59,800 nt of DNA, from positions 1 to 59,800 of the forward strand of contig CALXHQ010000014.1 of the NCBI GenBank assembly GCA_944388145.1. Reading direction: 5' to 3'. Positions within the stretch are counted from its first letter, which is position 1; each line of letters opens with the position of its first letter. The stretch is from an uncultured Gemmiger sp. (GTDB lineage: Bacteria; Bacillota; Clostridia; Oscillospirales; Ruminococcaceae). This document shows positions 33,086 through 41,787 of this stretch, one piece after another. Both the position numbers and the translations under genes were made by a program. Below the pieces are notes generated by a model. The model was not told where the DNA came from, ran no database searches, and saw nothing but the letters and a program-made list of their open reading frames with translations.

Positions 33086-33138
33086 GGCATTCGCCTCCTT
33101 TCAAAGCCTCTCCGGCCGAAAAATATAAAAGTATAAAT

Positions 33139-33144
33139 ATTATA
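33139..33144 (-). promoter_or_regulatory. -10 element of the SGNH-xpaC operon
   Basis: A perfect minus-strand TATAAT in an AT-rich patch about 55 bp before the start codon. The -35 is weak (TGTTTT at 17 nt spacing). Confidence 0.4.
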
Positions 33145-33210
33145 GCATATCTGCACCGATAAAAACAGCACCCGCGGTGCCAAAACGGGGGCTTTTACAG
33201 GCGGCGGTAC

Positions 33211-33238
33211 AAAAAATGCCGCACCCGGAAGGCGCGGC
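33211..33238 (-). terminator. Terminator of the DUF368 gene
   Basis: GCCGC and GCGGC flank a GC-rich inner stem. On the minus strand it is followed by ATTTTTTG. Confidence 0.65.
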
Positions 33239-33294
33239 GGAAAATGTTTCGGCGGGAAATGCTGGCTTGCCGCCTGCAAAACTGCGGCGCGGGG

Positions 33295-34131
33295 TCAGTC
33301 CTCCTTGGGGAAGCGGCTGTTGAATTTGTCCAGAGCCAGCGCGGCGATGATGCCTACCACCAGGCAGATCAGGTTGGGCACCAACGCCTGGGCAAAGGTG
33401 TCGGGCACGATCATGATGGTGGCGGCAATGACAATGCCCACAATGGCGTGGAAGGCGAAGGAATAGTAATGCTCAAACAGAGCGTTGATCGCCTTGGCCA
33501 GGCAGATGACGGTGACGATGGCACCCAGGCCGGCAGGCAGGATCACTTCCATGTTCAGGTCGCCCAGGGCGCTGACAAAGGGGGTGTACAGGCCCAGAGG
33601 CATCAGCAGGGTGGAAAAGCTCATGCCCGGGGCGATGACGCTCAGCGCCACGCAGAAGCCGCAGAACAGGTTCCAGCCAAAGTTGGGGGTGATGGTGACG
33701 GACAGCACATACTCCAGGGTGTACAGCAGCGCCAGCACGATGACAAGGGCCACTGCCAGCGAAATGTAGGACCCCTTGGACCGGCCCTTCTCGCCCGCTT
33801 CACGGAAGAGGGAAGGCAGAATGCCGATGATCAGACCCACAAACAGACAGACGGACTGGTCGGGGTAGGTGTCCAGGAAGAAGGCAAGCAATTTGGCAAT
33901 GCCCAAAAATCCGATGGCGGCACCCACTATCACCGGGATCAGACGGGGCACATGGGTTTTGAAATTGCGGATGGGGTTGGACAGCAGCTCCATAACGGGT
34001 TTGTAGATGCCAAAGACAACGCACAGCACACCGCCGGAAATACCGGGCAGCACCGCGCCCAGGCCGATCAGCGCGCCCTGCAGCACCCGCAAAATAATGC
34101 GGAAGACCGGCACCTGTTTAGGCTTGTTCAT
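33295..34131 (-). CDS. DUF368 family membrane protein, possible polyprenyl-phosphate transporter
   Basis: A 278-residue integral membrane protein with about eight membrane segments. It carries the DUF368 duplicated signatures LIGLGAVLPGISGGVLCVVFG near the start (split for length at residue ~20) and FCVALSVIAPGMSFSTLL near residue 140. DUF368 proteins such as PopT have been described as undecaprenyl-phosphate translocases that recycle the lipid carrier for cell-wall synthesis. AAAGGAA precedes the ATG at 34131. It is monocistronic with a terminator. The family assignment is strong; the transport role here is by analogy. Confidence 0.85.
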   Translation of the reverse strand: MNKPKQVPVFRIILRVLQGALIGLGAVLPGISGGVLCVVFGIYKPVMELLSNPIRNFKTHVPRLIPVIVGAAIGFLGIAKLLAFFLDTYPDQSVCLFVGLIIGILPSLFREAGEKGRSKGSYISLAVALVIVLALLYTLEYVLSVTITPNFGWNLFCGFCVALSVIAPGMSFSTLLMPLGLYTPFVSALGDLNMEVILPAGLGAIVTVICLAKAINALFEHYYSFAFHAIVGIVIAATIMIVPDTFAQALVPNLICLVVGIIAALALDKFNSRFPKED

Positions 34132-34347
34132 ACTAAAAGTTCCTTTCTGATGATTCTGAGGTGAGCAGAGCCCCGGCGGAGCCCTGCGGCTGCGGCCCGA
34201 AAAGCGGACCTGACATCGTGGAAAATGCACCTGCAAATTATACCACATTTGTCCGGCGGGGAAAACCGTCTTTTTGCCGAAAAAACGCCCGCCATGAGAA
34301 AAAGTTTTCCCTGCCTGGAAAAAGTGCAGAAAATATTTGAGAATGTG

Positions 34348-34376
34348 TTGACAAATGCGGAACTGGATGGTATACT
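34348..34376 (+). promoter_or_regulatory. Promoter of the tRNA-Ser pair
   Basis: TTGACA (34348-34353), a 17-nt spacer and TATACT (34371-34376), about 24 nt before the first tRNA. Confidence 0.8.
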
Positions 34377-34406
34377 TGGACTCGCATCTGAACGGCGCGC
34401 CACTGT

Positions 34407-34495
34407 GGAGGGGTGTCCGAGCGGTTTATGGAGCTGGTCTTGAAAACCAGTGACGCAGCAATGCGCCGTGGGTTCGAATCCCACCCTCTCCGCCA
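34407..34495 (+). tRNA. tRNA-Ser(UGA)
   Basis: An 89-nt class II tRNA. A full 7-bp acceptor stem forms between GGAGGGG and CCTCTCC, with discriminator G and encoded CCA. The anticodon stem CTGGT/ACCAG holds the loop CTTGAAA with anticodon TGA. A long variable arm and a GGTTCGAATCC T-arm are visible. Confidence 0.97.
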
Positions 34496-34539
34496 TTTAT
34501 TAGATGTAACAAGTGAATAGACCAATCACTTTGACTTGT

Positions 34540-34630
34540 GGAGTAATACTCAAGAGGTCGAAGAGGCGCCCCTGCTAAGGGCGTAGGGTGCGAAAGTGCC
34601 GCGAGAGTTCAAATCTCTCTTACTCCGCCA
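34540..34630 (+). tRNA. tRNA-Ser(GCU)
   Basis: A 91-nt class II tRNA starting GGAGTAA and ending TTACTCC-G-CCA. The anticodon is GCT in CTGCTAA, with a long variable arm and a GTTCAAATC T-loop. It is co-transcribed with tRNA-Ser(UGA) 44 nt upstream. Confidence 0.97.
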
Positions 34631-34670
34631 AAAGACCCGGGATGTACAGGTTACATCCCGGGTCTTTTTC
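34631..34670 (+). terminator. Terminator of the tRNA-Ser unit
   Basis: AAAGACCCGGGATGTA pairs perfectly with TACATCCCGGGTCTTT and ends in TTTTT directly after the tRNA CCA. Confidence 0.92.
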
Positions 34671-34807
34671 TGCGTTCCGGCGGCAGGCGTGCCGCCGGCT
34701 TATACCCCGCCAAGCAGAAAGGCAGCGGAGATTTGCCTCCGCTGCCCGAACTTGTGGGAAGATCTGCCCGGCACCGGTCAGAATGCCGGGGCGCCAAACC
34801 AAAACGG

Positions 34808-35593
34808 TTACAGTCCGGCCTGGCTTACGCCATATTCGGACTGCTCGGCGGTAAAGCCCTCAAACATCAGCTGGTCAATCAGCTCCTGCCGGGAATAGGG
34901 TGTGGTGTCCAGGTAATCCTGCGCTTTTCTGGCCGCCTGCTCATTCCAGTCGGCGCCGCAGTTGGTTACGGCGTATGCCGCTTGTTCAGTGGTATACCCC
35001 TCAAATTCCAACTGATTTTTCAGCCCACTGGCCGAGAAGGGGAGCGATTCCAGGTAACTCTGCGCCGCCAGCAGCGCCTGCTCGCTCCAATCGGCACCGC
35101 AGTTGTCCGCTGCATAGGTGCTCGCCGCGGTGGAAAAGCCCTCGTACTCCAGCTGGCTGATCAGCCCGGTGTAAGAAAACGGCAGTGCGTCCAGATAACT
35201 CAGAGCCATCTGCAATGCCTGGGCGTTTTCGTCGGCGGCGGGCAGTTCAGGGGAAGCGCTCTCCCCGGGCAGATCATTGCTCCCCTCTTCTTCGGGGGCA
35301 GGCGGTAGGCTTTCGGCATCGGGTGCAGGGGTGGCGCGTTCCGGCTCCTCCTGCGTCTCAACCCAGGTGGAGACAGGCGGCAGAAAATAGGCGCGCAGGA
35401 ACATGCCCCCAAACACTGCAAAAGAGCCCAAAAACACTGCGCCGCTGATGGACAGCAGGATCACCGGACCAACCTTGCGGCGCCGGGCAGCGATGGCGAC
35501 GATCAGCCAGATCAGGCCGCCCAAAAGGCACAGCAGCGCCAGTGCGGCAAGTACCACCGCGATCAGCGCCACAACTGCAGAGGAAACAGACAT
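34808..35593 (-). CDS. Ltp-repeat membrane protein
   Basis: A 261-residue protein with two N-terminal membrane segments (about 8-35 and 43-66), an acidic Pro/Glu-rich linker (75-125) and three tandem ~45-residue repeats (126-170, 171-216, 217-261). Each repeat follows the pattern YLxxxPFSxxGLxxQLxxEG plus a CGADW or related end. This is the Ltp (host cell-surface-exposed lipoprotein) repeat. In Streptococcus prophage TP-J34 a related lipoprotein blocks phage DNA injection. This copy lacks a lipobox and is anchored by membrane helices instead. AAAGGAGG lies 11 bases before the ATG. It sits between tRNA units with no phage genes, so the superinfection role is only a possibility. Confidence 0.75.
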   Translation of the reverse strand: MSVSSAVVALIAVVLAALALLCLLGGLIWLIVAIAARRRKVGPVILLSISGAVFLGSFAVFGGMFLRAYFLPPVSTWVETQEEPERATPAPDAESLPPAPEEEGSNDLPGESASPELPAADENAQALQMALSYLDALPFSYTGLISQLEYEGFSTAASTYAADNCGADWSEQALLAAQSYLESLPFSASGLKNQLEFEGYTTEQAAYAVTNCGADWNEQAARKAQDYLDTTPYSRQELIDQLMFEGFTAEQSEYGVSQAGL

Positions 35594-35763
35594 TCTGAAA
35601 CAAACCTCCTTTGCCCGTGAAAACGGCAGGTTTTACCCTTATTGTAAGGGAAACCGCGGGAAGCGTCAATGGCTTTGGAAGCGGAATACCGGTCGGGGAT
35701 GCGGCCTGCAAAACGGTGTAGAGAAATGCAGTACAACTTTTTTCATTTTTTTGAAAAAAGTAC

Positions 35764-35792
35764 TTGACATTCCGCAGGAAAAGCAGTATAGT
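35764..35792 (+). promoter_or_regulatory. Promoter of initiator tRNA-Met
   Basis: TTGACA (35764-35769), a 17-nt spacer and TATAGT (35787-35792). Confidence 0.8.
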
Positions 35793-35827
35793 ATATAAGC
35801 ACCTTGAGAGAAGGCGCAAGACAATAT

Positions 35828-35904
<77 letters not shown>

Positions 35905-35910
35905 CATTGA

Positions 35911-35941
35911 TTGGCCGATTTTACTGTCGGCCAATTTTTTA
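35911..35941 (+). terminator. Terminator of tRNA-fMet
   Basis: TTGGCCGA (35911-35918) pairs with TCGGCCAA (35927-35934), followed by TTTTTTA. Confidence 0.85.
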
Positions 35942-36083
35942 TTGCTGTAACGTCAAAAGGTGACGTTTTGAAGCCTGCTGAACGCAGGCTTTTTCCGTTG
36001 CAGCCGTCCCCGCTTTTGGGCGGCTCTGGCTTTATCCGGCACGGGCGGGGGGCTTTCCTGCCGACGATCATGGAGGAATTTGA

Positions 36084-36557
36084 ATGCGAGCCCCATACAA
36101 TGTGTTGGTGCTGCCCTATTTGTGGTCTGGAGAAGATGTATTGTATTGCATTTTCAAACGTAAAGATATGGGTGTGTGGCAATTTATTGCCGGCGGCGGC
36201 GAAGGGCAGGAATCCCCACTGGATGCCGCCAAAAGGGAAAGCCTTGAGGAAGCCAATATCCCTGAAACGCATGAATGGAAAGCTTTGGAATCCATGGGGT
36301 ATGTCCCCGTAGACCAATTTTCGGAGCAGGCCAGATCCCATTGGGGCGAAAGGTATGTCATCCCAGTGTATTGCTTTGCGGTGGAGCTTTCCTCTCCCAA
36401 CATCCAGATTTCCCGTGAACACACAGAATTCTGCTGGTATCCCTACGAAAAGGCAAAACAGCTTTTGCGGTTTGATTTGGACAAAACTGCATTGTATGAA
36501 CTCAGAGAACGGCTCAGGAGCCATTCCCGCGAGAGTGCCCGGTCAAAGCCCTGCTGA
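36084..36557 (+). CDS. Nudix hydrolase
   Basis: A 157-residue Nudix protein. The box runs from Gly37 through Glu43 to Arg51-Glu52-x-x-Glu55-Glu56, with Asn58 in place of the usual glycine. The motif residues that bind the divalent metal (Glu52, Glu55, Glu56) are present. It starts like dihydroneopterin- or dATP-pyrophosphohydrolase-type Nudix enzymes (APYNVLVLPY), so a modified nucleotide is a plausible substrate. GGAGG lies seven bases before the ATG. It is single, with no obvious partner. Confidence 0.85.
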   Translation: MRAPYNVLVLPYLWSGEDVLYCIFKRKDMGVWQFIAGGGEGQESPLDAAKRESLEEANIPETHEWKALESMGYVPVDQFSEQARSHWGERYVIPVYCFAVELSSPNIQISREHTEFCWYPYEKAKQLLRFDLDKTALYELRERLRSHSRESARSKPC

Positions 36558-37146
36558 CCCCATTGTACCGCTTGTACTGCAACGCTTTTTCGCCTGCCTG
36601 CCAACCGGTAAAAAGAATGGTGATGTATTGGCAAAAGTGAATCCATATGGTAGCCTGGCCATACGATAAGAGGGATGGCCGCCTATCTTTTTGAAACTGA
36701 TCGAAAGATCCGGGTCCATCGAGGGCGGGGAAGTTCCCCGCCATTTTTTATGCAAAGAAACCGGACGTGACAAGGTAAAAGAACTTGACCTTGGCGGTTG
36801 CCGGGCTGGAACCGGAAATTCGATTCTCTACGGATGGAACGACACTGTATTCACATCGAGCCGATTATTTGCTCTGAAGGCGGATGCCGGGCCTGTACGC
36901 TGCGGGGAACGGCTGCCTCATATGTTTCAAAGCGGAGGGCAGGGCCACCGCAATCAAAAGACTTAGGGGGGAGCCGCCGCTGCCAGGGAACACCCTTTTT
37001 TCGGGTTGGGCATCCGGCAATTCAGCCGCCCACTCCGGGAGCCTGGCACAGCGGCGGTCTTTCCTGCCCGCCGGAGCCGGACCGGTAAGCCGGATATGTG
37101 CATCCCGGGGCAGTCCCGGCGATCCCTTGCCGCTTCGTAATGAGGT
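36558..37146. other. Intergenic region without a supported gene
   Basis: Apart from the terminator at 36724-36749 I see no gene. A short plus-strand frame starting at 36836 (MERHCIHIEPIICSEGGC) has several cysteines but no ribosome binding site, and its composition drifts after ~45 codons. Confidence 0.35.
36724..36749 (+). terminator. Terminator, probably of the Nudix gene
   Basis: GGCGGGGAA-GT-TCCCCGCC is followed by ATTTTTTA, about 165 nt after the Nudix stop codon. Confidence 0.75.
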
Positions 37147-37353
37147 TCAAAAGTTCCAGATATTGTTTTCCAACCCGCGCAGCCGGGCGCGGAAATCGGC
37201 AACCATCTTGGGCGCGTCCGCCACATCCGGGAAGGTTACCAGATAATCATCCCCGGCAGGGTGGAAGCTCACCACGCCGGCCAGCCCCGCCATCTCGGCC
37301 ACCTTGACAAGCGAGTGAAAATCATACTCTTTGGAACTGATCATCAGATTCAT
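37147..37353 (-). CDS. Small hypothetical protein
   Basis: A 68-residue protein (MNLMISSKEYDFHSLVKVAE...). It contains the run MAGLAGVVSFHPAGDDYLV and then a charged helix ending in NNIWNF. The alternation of hydrophobic residues suggests a small alpha/beta fold of the kind seen in ACT-like or MinE-like small proteins, but I do not recognise the family. AGGGG lies ten bases before the ATG at 37353, and a GTG three codons upstream is the alternative. It stands alone between two empty regions. The coding call rests on composition and the ribosome binding site. Confidence 0.5.
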   Translation of the reverse strand: MNLMISSKEYDFHSLVKVAEMAGLAGVVSFHPAGDDYLVTFPDVADAPKMVADFRARLRGLENNIWNF

Positions 37354-37928
37354 CCAACACACACCCCTTTATTTTGCATTGCGCTTGTTCCAGCATAGCA
37401 CGGAATCGCCTGGGATGCAACCGGTTCAGCCGGCGATGGAACGGAAGCCCTGTGGAGATGCTGTCCCTGGTTGGGCAGCGCATAAAAGGGAAGGCAGCCA
37501 TTGCCCGCAGACAAGGCAAATGCCGCGGGTGCAGGCGCGAACCAAACGGTTCGGCAAGCCTGCCTCGCGGCGTTTTGCATCTATGTTATGGCGCGAAGCC
37601 TTGTTTGTTGTCCGCTGTCTGCACGGGCGGTTGCCCTGGCATGGCCTTACGCGGTGGGGACGGAACCGATATTTCGGTGCCGTTTTGTCTATGTTTATAC
37701 GATACAGGATAATTTTGACAGCCGTTTGAAAACCATTTGAAGAAACTTCAAACAATATTTAGCCAATCCATGAACGAAAGAAATGAAGTATGCCAGAGCC
37801 TGCGCGGAAGCCGGCAGAAGGAGCAAACCCTGCTTCACGCACAGCGGGTTGTGGGCGGGAAATACCGGGCCCACACCAGACACGCTCTCAGGGCAGAGAA
37901 AGTCGCGAAGGCATACGCAAGGGCGCGA
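37354..37928. other. Intergenic region without a supported gene
   Basis: About 575 nt. Several overlapping frames exist on the plus strand but none has both a good start and a recognisable product. The stretch 37780-37930 is rich in short complementary segments (for example GCGCGGAAGCC and GGGCCCACACC), so a small RNA is possible. I could not match it to RNase P RNA, tmRNA, SRP RNA or 6S RNA. Confidence 0.3.
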
Positions 37929-38561
37929 TCATAATTTGCTTGCGTCCAGGCGCAGCTCAACCATCTTCCTGGTGGGATACAGACTGATGTTTAGATACAT
38001 AACGATAGGGTCTTGCCCGGCGTGTTCTTCCAGAAACGTGACGCCGTCTGCCCGGGCGACTGTCGTATAGACCAGATTCAACGATGCCTCTGTGCCGGGC
38101 AGTACGGTAATCCCCTCGGAACTGGTGTCGAACCCCGGGTTGGCCAGCTGCATATACAAGTCGCTTTTGGCATAATAGGCCGACAGCGAGGCGTTCAGAA
38201 TCGTATAGTCCCGGATAAATACGCCGCCGCTGGTGTTGTCCACATTCTTAAAATCGACGCGCACCAAAACAACATCCTTTTGGCTGTCCGCGGCAAGATA
38301 GTCCGGGGAAAAACCGAACTTCTGCATAAATGCCTCGTAGGGAAGGATCTCGGCATCGGATACCCGGACAAAATACCCGTCGGTGTCCTCATTGGATGTG
38401 TAAAAGAAATCGCCGTCCAACGGGATCCATTCCTCCATGGGATAAACGGTCTCCTTAAAACGGTATGCGGTACCATTTACATACACGATTCTTCCGGTTA
38501 CAAACAAGAGCAGAAGGAACCCTAAAAGAAAGCAGATTGTTTTACTGTGCCGGCGGAGCAT
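37929..38561 (-). CDS. Exported DUF5028-like accessory protein of the ABC-2 operon
   Basis: A 210-residue protein with one N-terminal membrane anchor (residues ~9-28) and an extracellular beta-rich domain. It contains PMEEWIPLDGDFFY, VLVRVDFKNVDNTSGGV and VMYLNISLYPTRKMVELRLD. It looks like the DUF5028 group of exported proteins found next to ABC-2 transporters in Firmicutes. It is the last of five genes and overlaps the ATPase gene by 20 bp. It shares the style (anchor plus beta domain with a paired-strand D-x-K/L-x-N core) with the first gene of the operon, suggesting that they are distant paralogues acting outside the cell with the transporter. Confidence 0.6.
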   Translation of the reverse strand: MLRRHSKTICFLLGFLLLLFVTGRIVYVNGTAYRFKETVYPMEEWIPLDGDFFYTSNEDTDGYFVRVSDAEILPYEAFMQKFGFSPDYLAADSQKDVVLVRVDFKNVDNTSGGVFIRDYTILNASLSAYYAKSDLYMQLANPGFDTSSEGITVLPGTEASLNLVYTTVARADGVTFLEEHAGQDPIVMYLNISLYPTRKMVELRLDASKL

Positions 38562-39189
38562 ACGGCGTCACACACCCTTCTTTTACCTGATAGATCTTGT
38601 CGGAAAGCCGGTTGAGAACCGAAAAGTCATGGCAGGCCAAAACGATCAGCGCACCCCGCCGTTTTTCAGCCAGCAGAACCCGCTGTACCATTTCAATCCC
38701 ATCGGTGTCCAGGGCGTTTGTGGGTTCGTCAATCAGCAGCAGGTTCGGATGTTCCAAAACTGCGCCGGCAATTCCCAAACGCTGTTTCATGCCCAGAGAA
38801 AATTGCCGGAACTTTCGTTTGTCCTCGTATGGCAGGCCGACTTCCTGCAATACCTCGCGGATGCGCTCTTCCGGTGCGACTTTTCGGATGCCGGCAAGCA
38901 GGCGCAGATTCCGCGCGGCGGTATAGCCGTCCAGAAACGCCGGGTTTTCAATCAGAAAGCCCATCTCAGAAGGGAAGGAAATCTCCCTGCCCAGCTGTTT
39001 GCCGTCAATGAGAATGCGGCCGCTGGAAGGGCGAATCAACCCTGCAATCAGGCGCATCAACATGGTTTTTCCGGAACCGTTCACGCCGCGAAGGCCATAA
39101 ATCACGCCGCTTTCCAGTGTCAGCGAGACATCGCGCAGTACAGTAACGCCTTGCAGCTTTTTTGTCACCTGCTGAATTTCTATTTTCAT
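38542..39189 (-). CDS. ABC transporter ATP-binding protein
   Basis: A 215-residue ATPase. Walker A is GVNGSGKTMLM, the Q-loop region is GFLIENPAFLDGY, the signature is FSLGMKQRLGIAGAVL (SLGM variant typical of ABC-2 exporters), Walker B is LLLIDEPTNALD and the H-loop is ACHDFSV. It pairs with the two membrane proteins encoded upstream. Its start at 39189 overlaps the preceding stop (TGATG). The combination of one ATPase and two different six-helix permeases resembles lantibiotic-immunity (LanFEG-type) or ABC-2 drug or peptide exporters. Confidence 0.9.
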   Translation of the reverse strand: MKIEIQQVTKKLQGVTVLRDVSLTLESGVIYGLRGVNGSGKTMLMRLIAGLIRPSSGRILIDGKQLGREISFPSEMGFLIENPAFLDGYTAARNLRLLAGIRKVAPEERIREVLQEVGLPYEDKRKFRQFSLGMKQRLGIAGAVLEHPNLLLIDEPTNALDTDGIEMVQRVLLAEKRRGALIVLACHDFSVLNRLSDKIYQVKEGCVTPYAPPAQ

Positions 39190-40046
39190 CAGTCGCTCGT
39201 TCCTCCCAAAACGTCCATATGGCAAAAGCACAAACCGCCCAGCAAGATGCTGAGGGCAATCAGCCAGACAAAAATCAGCAATCCCTGGCCGGTAGACACG
39301 CCCGTGCCGGTCAGGAGATCATATCTTGCCGGCATCAGATAGTTTCCCAAAAAACAGGGGCTTTGGAGATAGATCCCGGCGAAAAGATAGGCGGAAATGG
39401 CAAGGTAACTGAAAACAGGGCGGATCACAACAGAGAGCGCGAGTTGCATCAGCGCAAACGCAACCAGCGAAAAGCAGAAGAACAGGAAAACGGCCCCCAT
39501 ATCCCATGTGGTGGTGGAGGTCAGGCGGTCCATCCGCATTTGCAGCTCAAGCGCGACATAACTGTTTGCCTGCATACCGGGCTTTGCGCCAAGCAAAAGC
39601 CCGCAGGCCATGCTGGAAAGAAGCGCCAGCAGGAAATGGACCATGGTATTGACAACCGCCCAAACACATTTTGATAACCACCAAATCCACCGGCTGCCGG
39701 AAAGTACCATCAGCTGTTTTCCAATTCCCTGCAATTCCACAAAGGGATAGTACAGACAGGCAAATAAAATCCACAGCACAAAAACCGCCCAGCTGGTTGG
39801 AATCGAGAAAAAAGACGGCGCGCCGTCCAATATTTCCGGCTGTCCGCATCCGCCGGCCATGGCGAAAAAATAGTCGGCTGTGGTTACCGGCGCATCAAAA
39901 AATTCAGGATGGATCAATTCATAGATCCGCAGCGTGAGGAAGTGCGAGAAGGAAAGGCAGAAAAACATCAAAAATGTGACGATACAGCGTTTCCAGTGCA
40001 GGAGCAGGCCATACGTCAGGTCATGGTGCAAAAATTTATAAAACAT
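39189..40046 (-). CDS. ABC-2 type membrane permease, second subunit
   Basis: A 285-residue polytopic protein with six predicted membrane segments (for example WAVFVLWILFACLYYPFV, GAVFLFFCFSLVAFALMQLA and LIFVWLIALSILLGGLCF). It has no sequence motif beyond the ABC-2 layout. The start at 40046 has GAGGAG upstream and overlaps the upstream permease gene by 11 bp, so the subunits are translated together. It probably forms a heterodimeric channel with the product of 40036-40920. Confidence 0.7.
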   Translation of the reverse strand: MFYKFLHHDLTYGLLLHWKRCIVTFLMFFCLSFSHFLTLRIYELIHPEFFDAPVTTADYFFAMAGGCGQPEILDGAPSFFSIPTSWAVFVLWILFACLYYPFVELQGIGKQLMVLSGSRWIWWLSKCVWAVVNTMVHFLLALLSSMACGLLLGAKPGMQANSYVALELQMRMDRLTSTTTWDMGAVFLFFCFSLVAFALMQLALSVVIRPVFSYLAISAYLFAGIYLQSPCFLGNYLMPARYDLLTGTGVSTGQGLLIFVWLIALSILLGGLCFCHMDVLGGTSD

Positions 40047-40920
40047 CGTTTTGAACTCCTCGCAGGCAGGCGGCCAACAGCGGTGCAATCAGCAAAAAGG
40101 CCATTTCACCAAGGAAGACCCACGCGTTTTGAATCCCCGATGGGCTGGACAACTGCAAATAGTCAAACAGTGACACCTCCACGTAGGACCGGTATACCTG
40201 TGCCTTTTCTGCCGTGGCTGTCAGGTAAAGCAAAACCAGGTAAGGCGCAAACAGGGCGGCAAACTGGTTGTTGACGTATAGAGATACGGCATAGGATACG
40301 CCTGCCCAGCATCCGGCAAACAGGCAGATCATGCCCATGTCGGCAAGGGACGCGGCCAGCGGGTGGATATAGTACAGATTGCCGAGCAGGTCGGTGGATT
40401 GCACCTGGTAATACAGGGCAAAATTGACGTCCGGCCTGTAAGCAGGGATCAGGCAGGCCACAAACGTAAAGCTGACAAGCAGCGGAATCAGGGCGGTGCA
40501 CACACCGGACAGAAAAGCGGAGATATACTTGCCCAGATAGTAAGGCAGCCGCCCCAGTTTGGCAATCACCGTCAGGCGGTACCCGCTGCGCTTTTCAGAC
40601 AGATAACTCCAGCTGTAGGGGATCACGGTATAGACCGGCATGGTATAAAAGAAGATCAGCGGGATCGGCTGGTTGACCCTTGCGCCAATCCAGGAATTGT
40701 ACAGGCTGTAGATCTGCAAAAACGGATAGTCCTGAAATGTGCCGTCCTGTCCGGTGGGGATGGTATCCAACGTCAGCCGCAGGTTGCCGGCGTAGGTGCG
40801 GTAGGCAAGGCAGCCGTCCAGGATCACCAAAACAATCCAAACGGCGGCCACAATCAGGAAAAACCTGCTGTGAAATATCTTGTAAATCTCGCCTTTCAAA
40901 AAACGCCAAAACAATGCCAT
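40036..40920 (-). CDS. ABC-2 type membrane permease, first subunit
   Basis: A 294-residue polytopic protein. It begins LKGEIYKIFHSRFFLIVAAV, the cytoplasmic-to-first-helix pattern typical of ABC-2 permeases. A long extracellular loop (about residues 40-85) and five more membrane segments follow. It lies 3 bp downstream of the exported-protein gene and overlaps the next permease gene. The extracytoplasmic loop is a likely site of contact with the exported accessory proteins. Confidence 0.75.
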   Translation of the reverse strand: MALFWRFLKGEIYKIFHSRFFLIVAAVWIVLVILDGCLAYRTYAGNLRLTLDTIPTGQDGTFQDYPFLQIYSLYNSWIGARVNQPIPLIFFYTMPVYTVIPYSWSYLSEKRSGYRLTVIAKLGRLPYYLGKYISAFLSGVCTALIPLLVSFTFVACLIPAYRPDVNFALYYQVQSTDLLGNLYYIHPLAASLADMGMICLFAGCWAGVSYAVSLYVNNQFAALFAPYLVLLYLTATAEKAQVYRSYVEVSLFDYLQLSSPSGIQNAWVFLGEMAFLLIAPLLAACLRGVQNDVL

Positions 40921-40923
40921 CCC

Positions 40924-41724
40924 TCATTTCTCCAAGCGGTCAAACAGGATACCGGCTTCCGCCTGCGAACCCGGCGAGATGGCAAGAAACGGCGTATCCT
41001 GATCCAGGTATGCCATGTCGATCAGGTATTCCAACGTAAAATCCAGCGTCTCGCCGGGGTTCAACTCAAACAGATAATAGGTATCCTCTTCTGTCCCATG
41101 GTGGTCAAAATAGGGGAAATATCCGTTGGCAAAGCGCTCGCCGATGGAAGAATAGGGCGCGGTGTCCTGATGCGCCCAGTTTTCGGCGATAAGATCCTCA
41201 TACCCGGCCAGATGGAAGATGCCAGCGTCGAACTGATAGCGGATGCCGTTGGCGTTTTCTGCGTCCAGATTGGTCAGAGAAAGCTCCAGCTGCAAGATGG
41301 CCGGGTTTTCAAACGACTCTGCCAGCGCATCCAGATTGCCGGAAATCAAGTCGCCGTCCGCATATCTGCCGGCTGCGTAGTCTGTCACTTTGGCCGATTT
41401 CAGCACAACGGTCATATCGCCGTTCCAGCCAAGATTGAGCGCGGTTTCGTCCTGCGCTTCGCCCTGCTTGTAATACCGGCTGTGCAGTGTATAAGGTTCC
41501 CCCATCTTGCCAAGCTTGTCCGCAATGGCATCCGCCGCCTCCGTGTGGTTTTGCGCAACGCCGGGGGCAACAGTGCTTCCCTCCAAAACGGGAGACTCGG
41601 CTTGCAGCGGTTCCGCCGGCGGGCTAGAGTTCTGCCAGATCGGACGGCAAGAAACAAACAGCGCAGTAAAAACCAAAAGAAGCAAAATCAGCAGGCTGCT
41701 GCCGGCAAGAACTTTTTTGTACAT
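40924..41724 (-). CDS. Exported (possibly lipoprotein) accessory protein of the ABC-2 operon
   Basis: A 266-residue protein. The N-terminal hydrophobic segment ends LFVSC with Cys26, a possible lipobox. A Pro/Glu linker follows, then a beta-rich domain (MTVVLKSAKVTDYAAGRY, LQLELSLTNLDAENANGIRY, FLAISPGSQAEAGILFDRL). The domain resembles that of the last gene of the operon, so the two exported proteins are probably distant paralogues. The start at 41724 has AAAGGTGG ten bases upstream. It is the first gene of the operon, 64 bp downstream of a -10 and an array of 11-bp-spaced repeats. The function is unknown; sensing or sequestering the transported compound is an inference. Confidence 0.6.
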   Translation of the reverse strand: MYKKVLAGSSLLILLLLVFTALFVSCRPIWQNSSPPAEPLQAESPVLEGSTVAPGVAQNHTEAADAIADKLGKMGEPYTLHSRYYKQGEAQDETALNLGWNGDMTVVLKSAKVTDYAAGRYADGDLISGNLDALAESFENPAILQLELSLTNLDAENANGIRYQFDAGIFHLAGYEDLIAENWAHQDTAPYSSIGERFANGYFPYFDHHGTEEDTYYLFELNPGETLDFTLEYLIDMAYLDQDTPFLAISPGSQAEAGILFDRLEK

Positions 41725-41787
41725 AACATCGAAACCACCTTTCACTATTTTCCTTTCGGCGGGCATCTTTTCCCGGCCTTTGAGAAT

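Noticed and set aside
34808-35593. Three tandem repeats considered as a CRISPR or DNA-level repeat
   Set aside because: The repetition is at the protein level (Ltp repeats); the DNA copies are diverged and not spaced like CRISPR.
36836-37000. Cys-containing small plus-strand frame (MERHCIHIEPIICSEGGC)
   Set aside because: No ribosome binding site, composition drifts and no family match; insufficient to call a gene.
37780-37930. Tested as RNase P RNA, tmRNA, SRP RNA or 6S RNA
   Set aside because: None of the invariant cores of these RNAs could be found.
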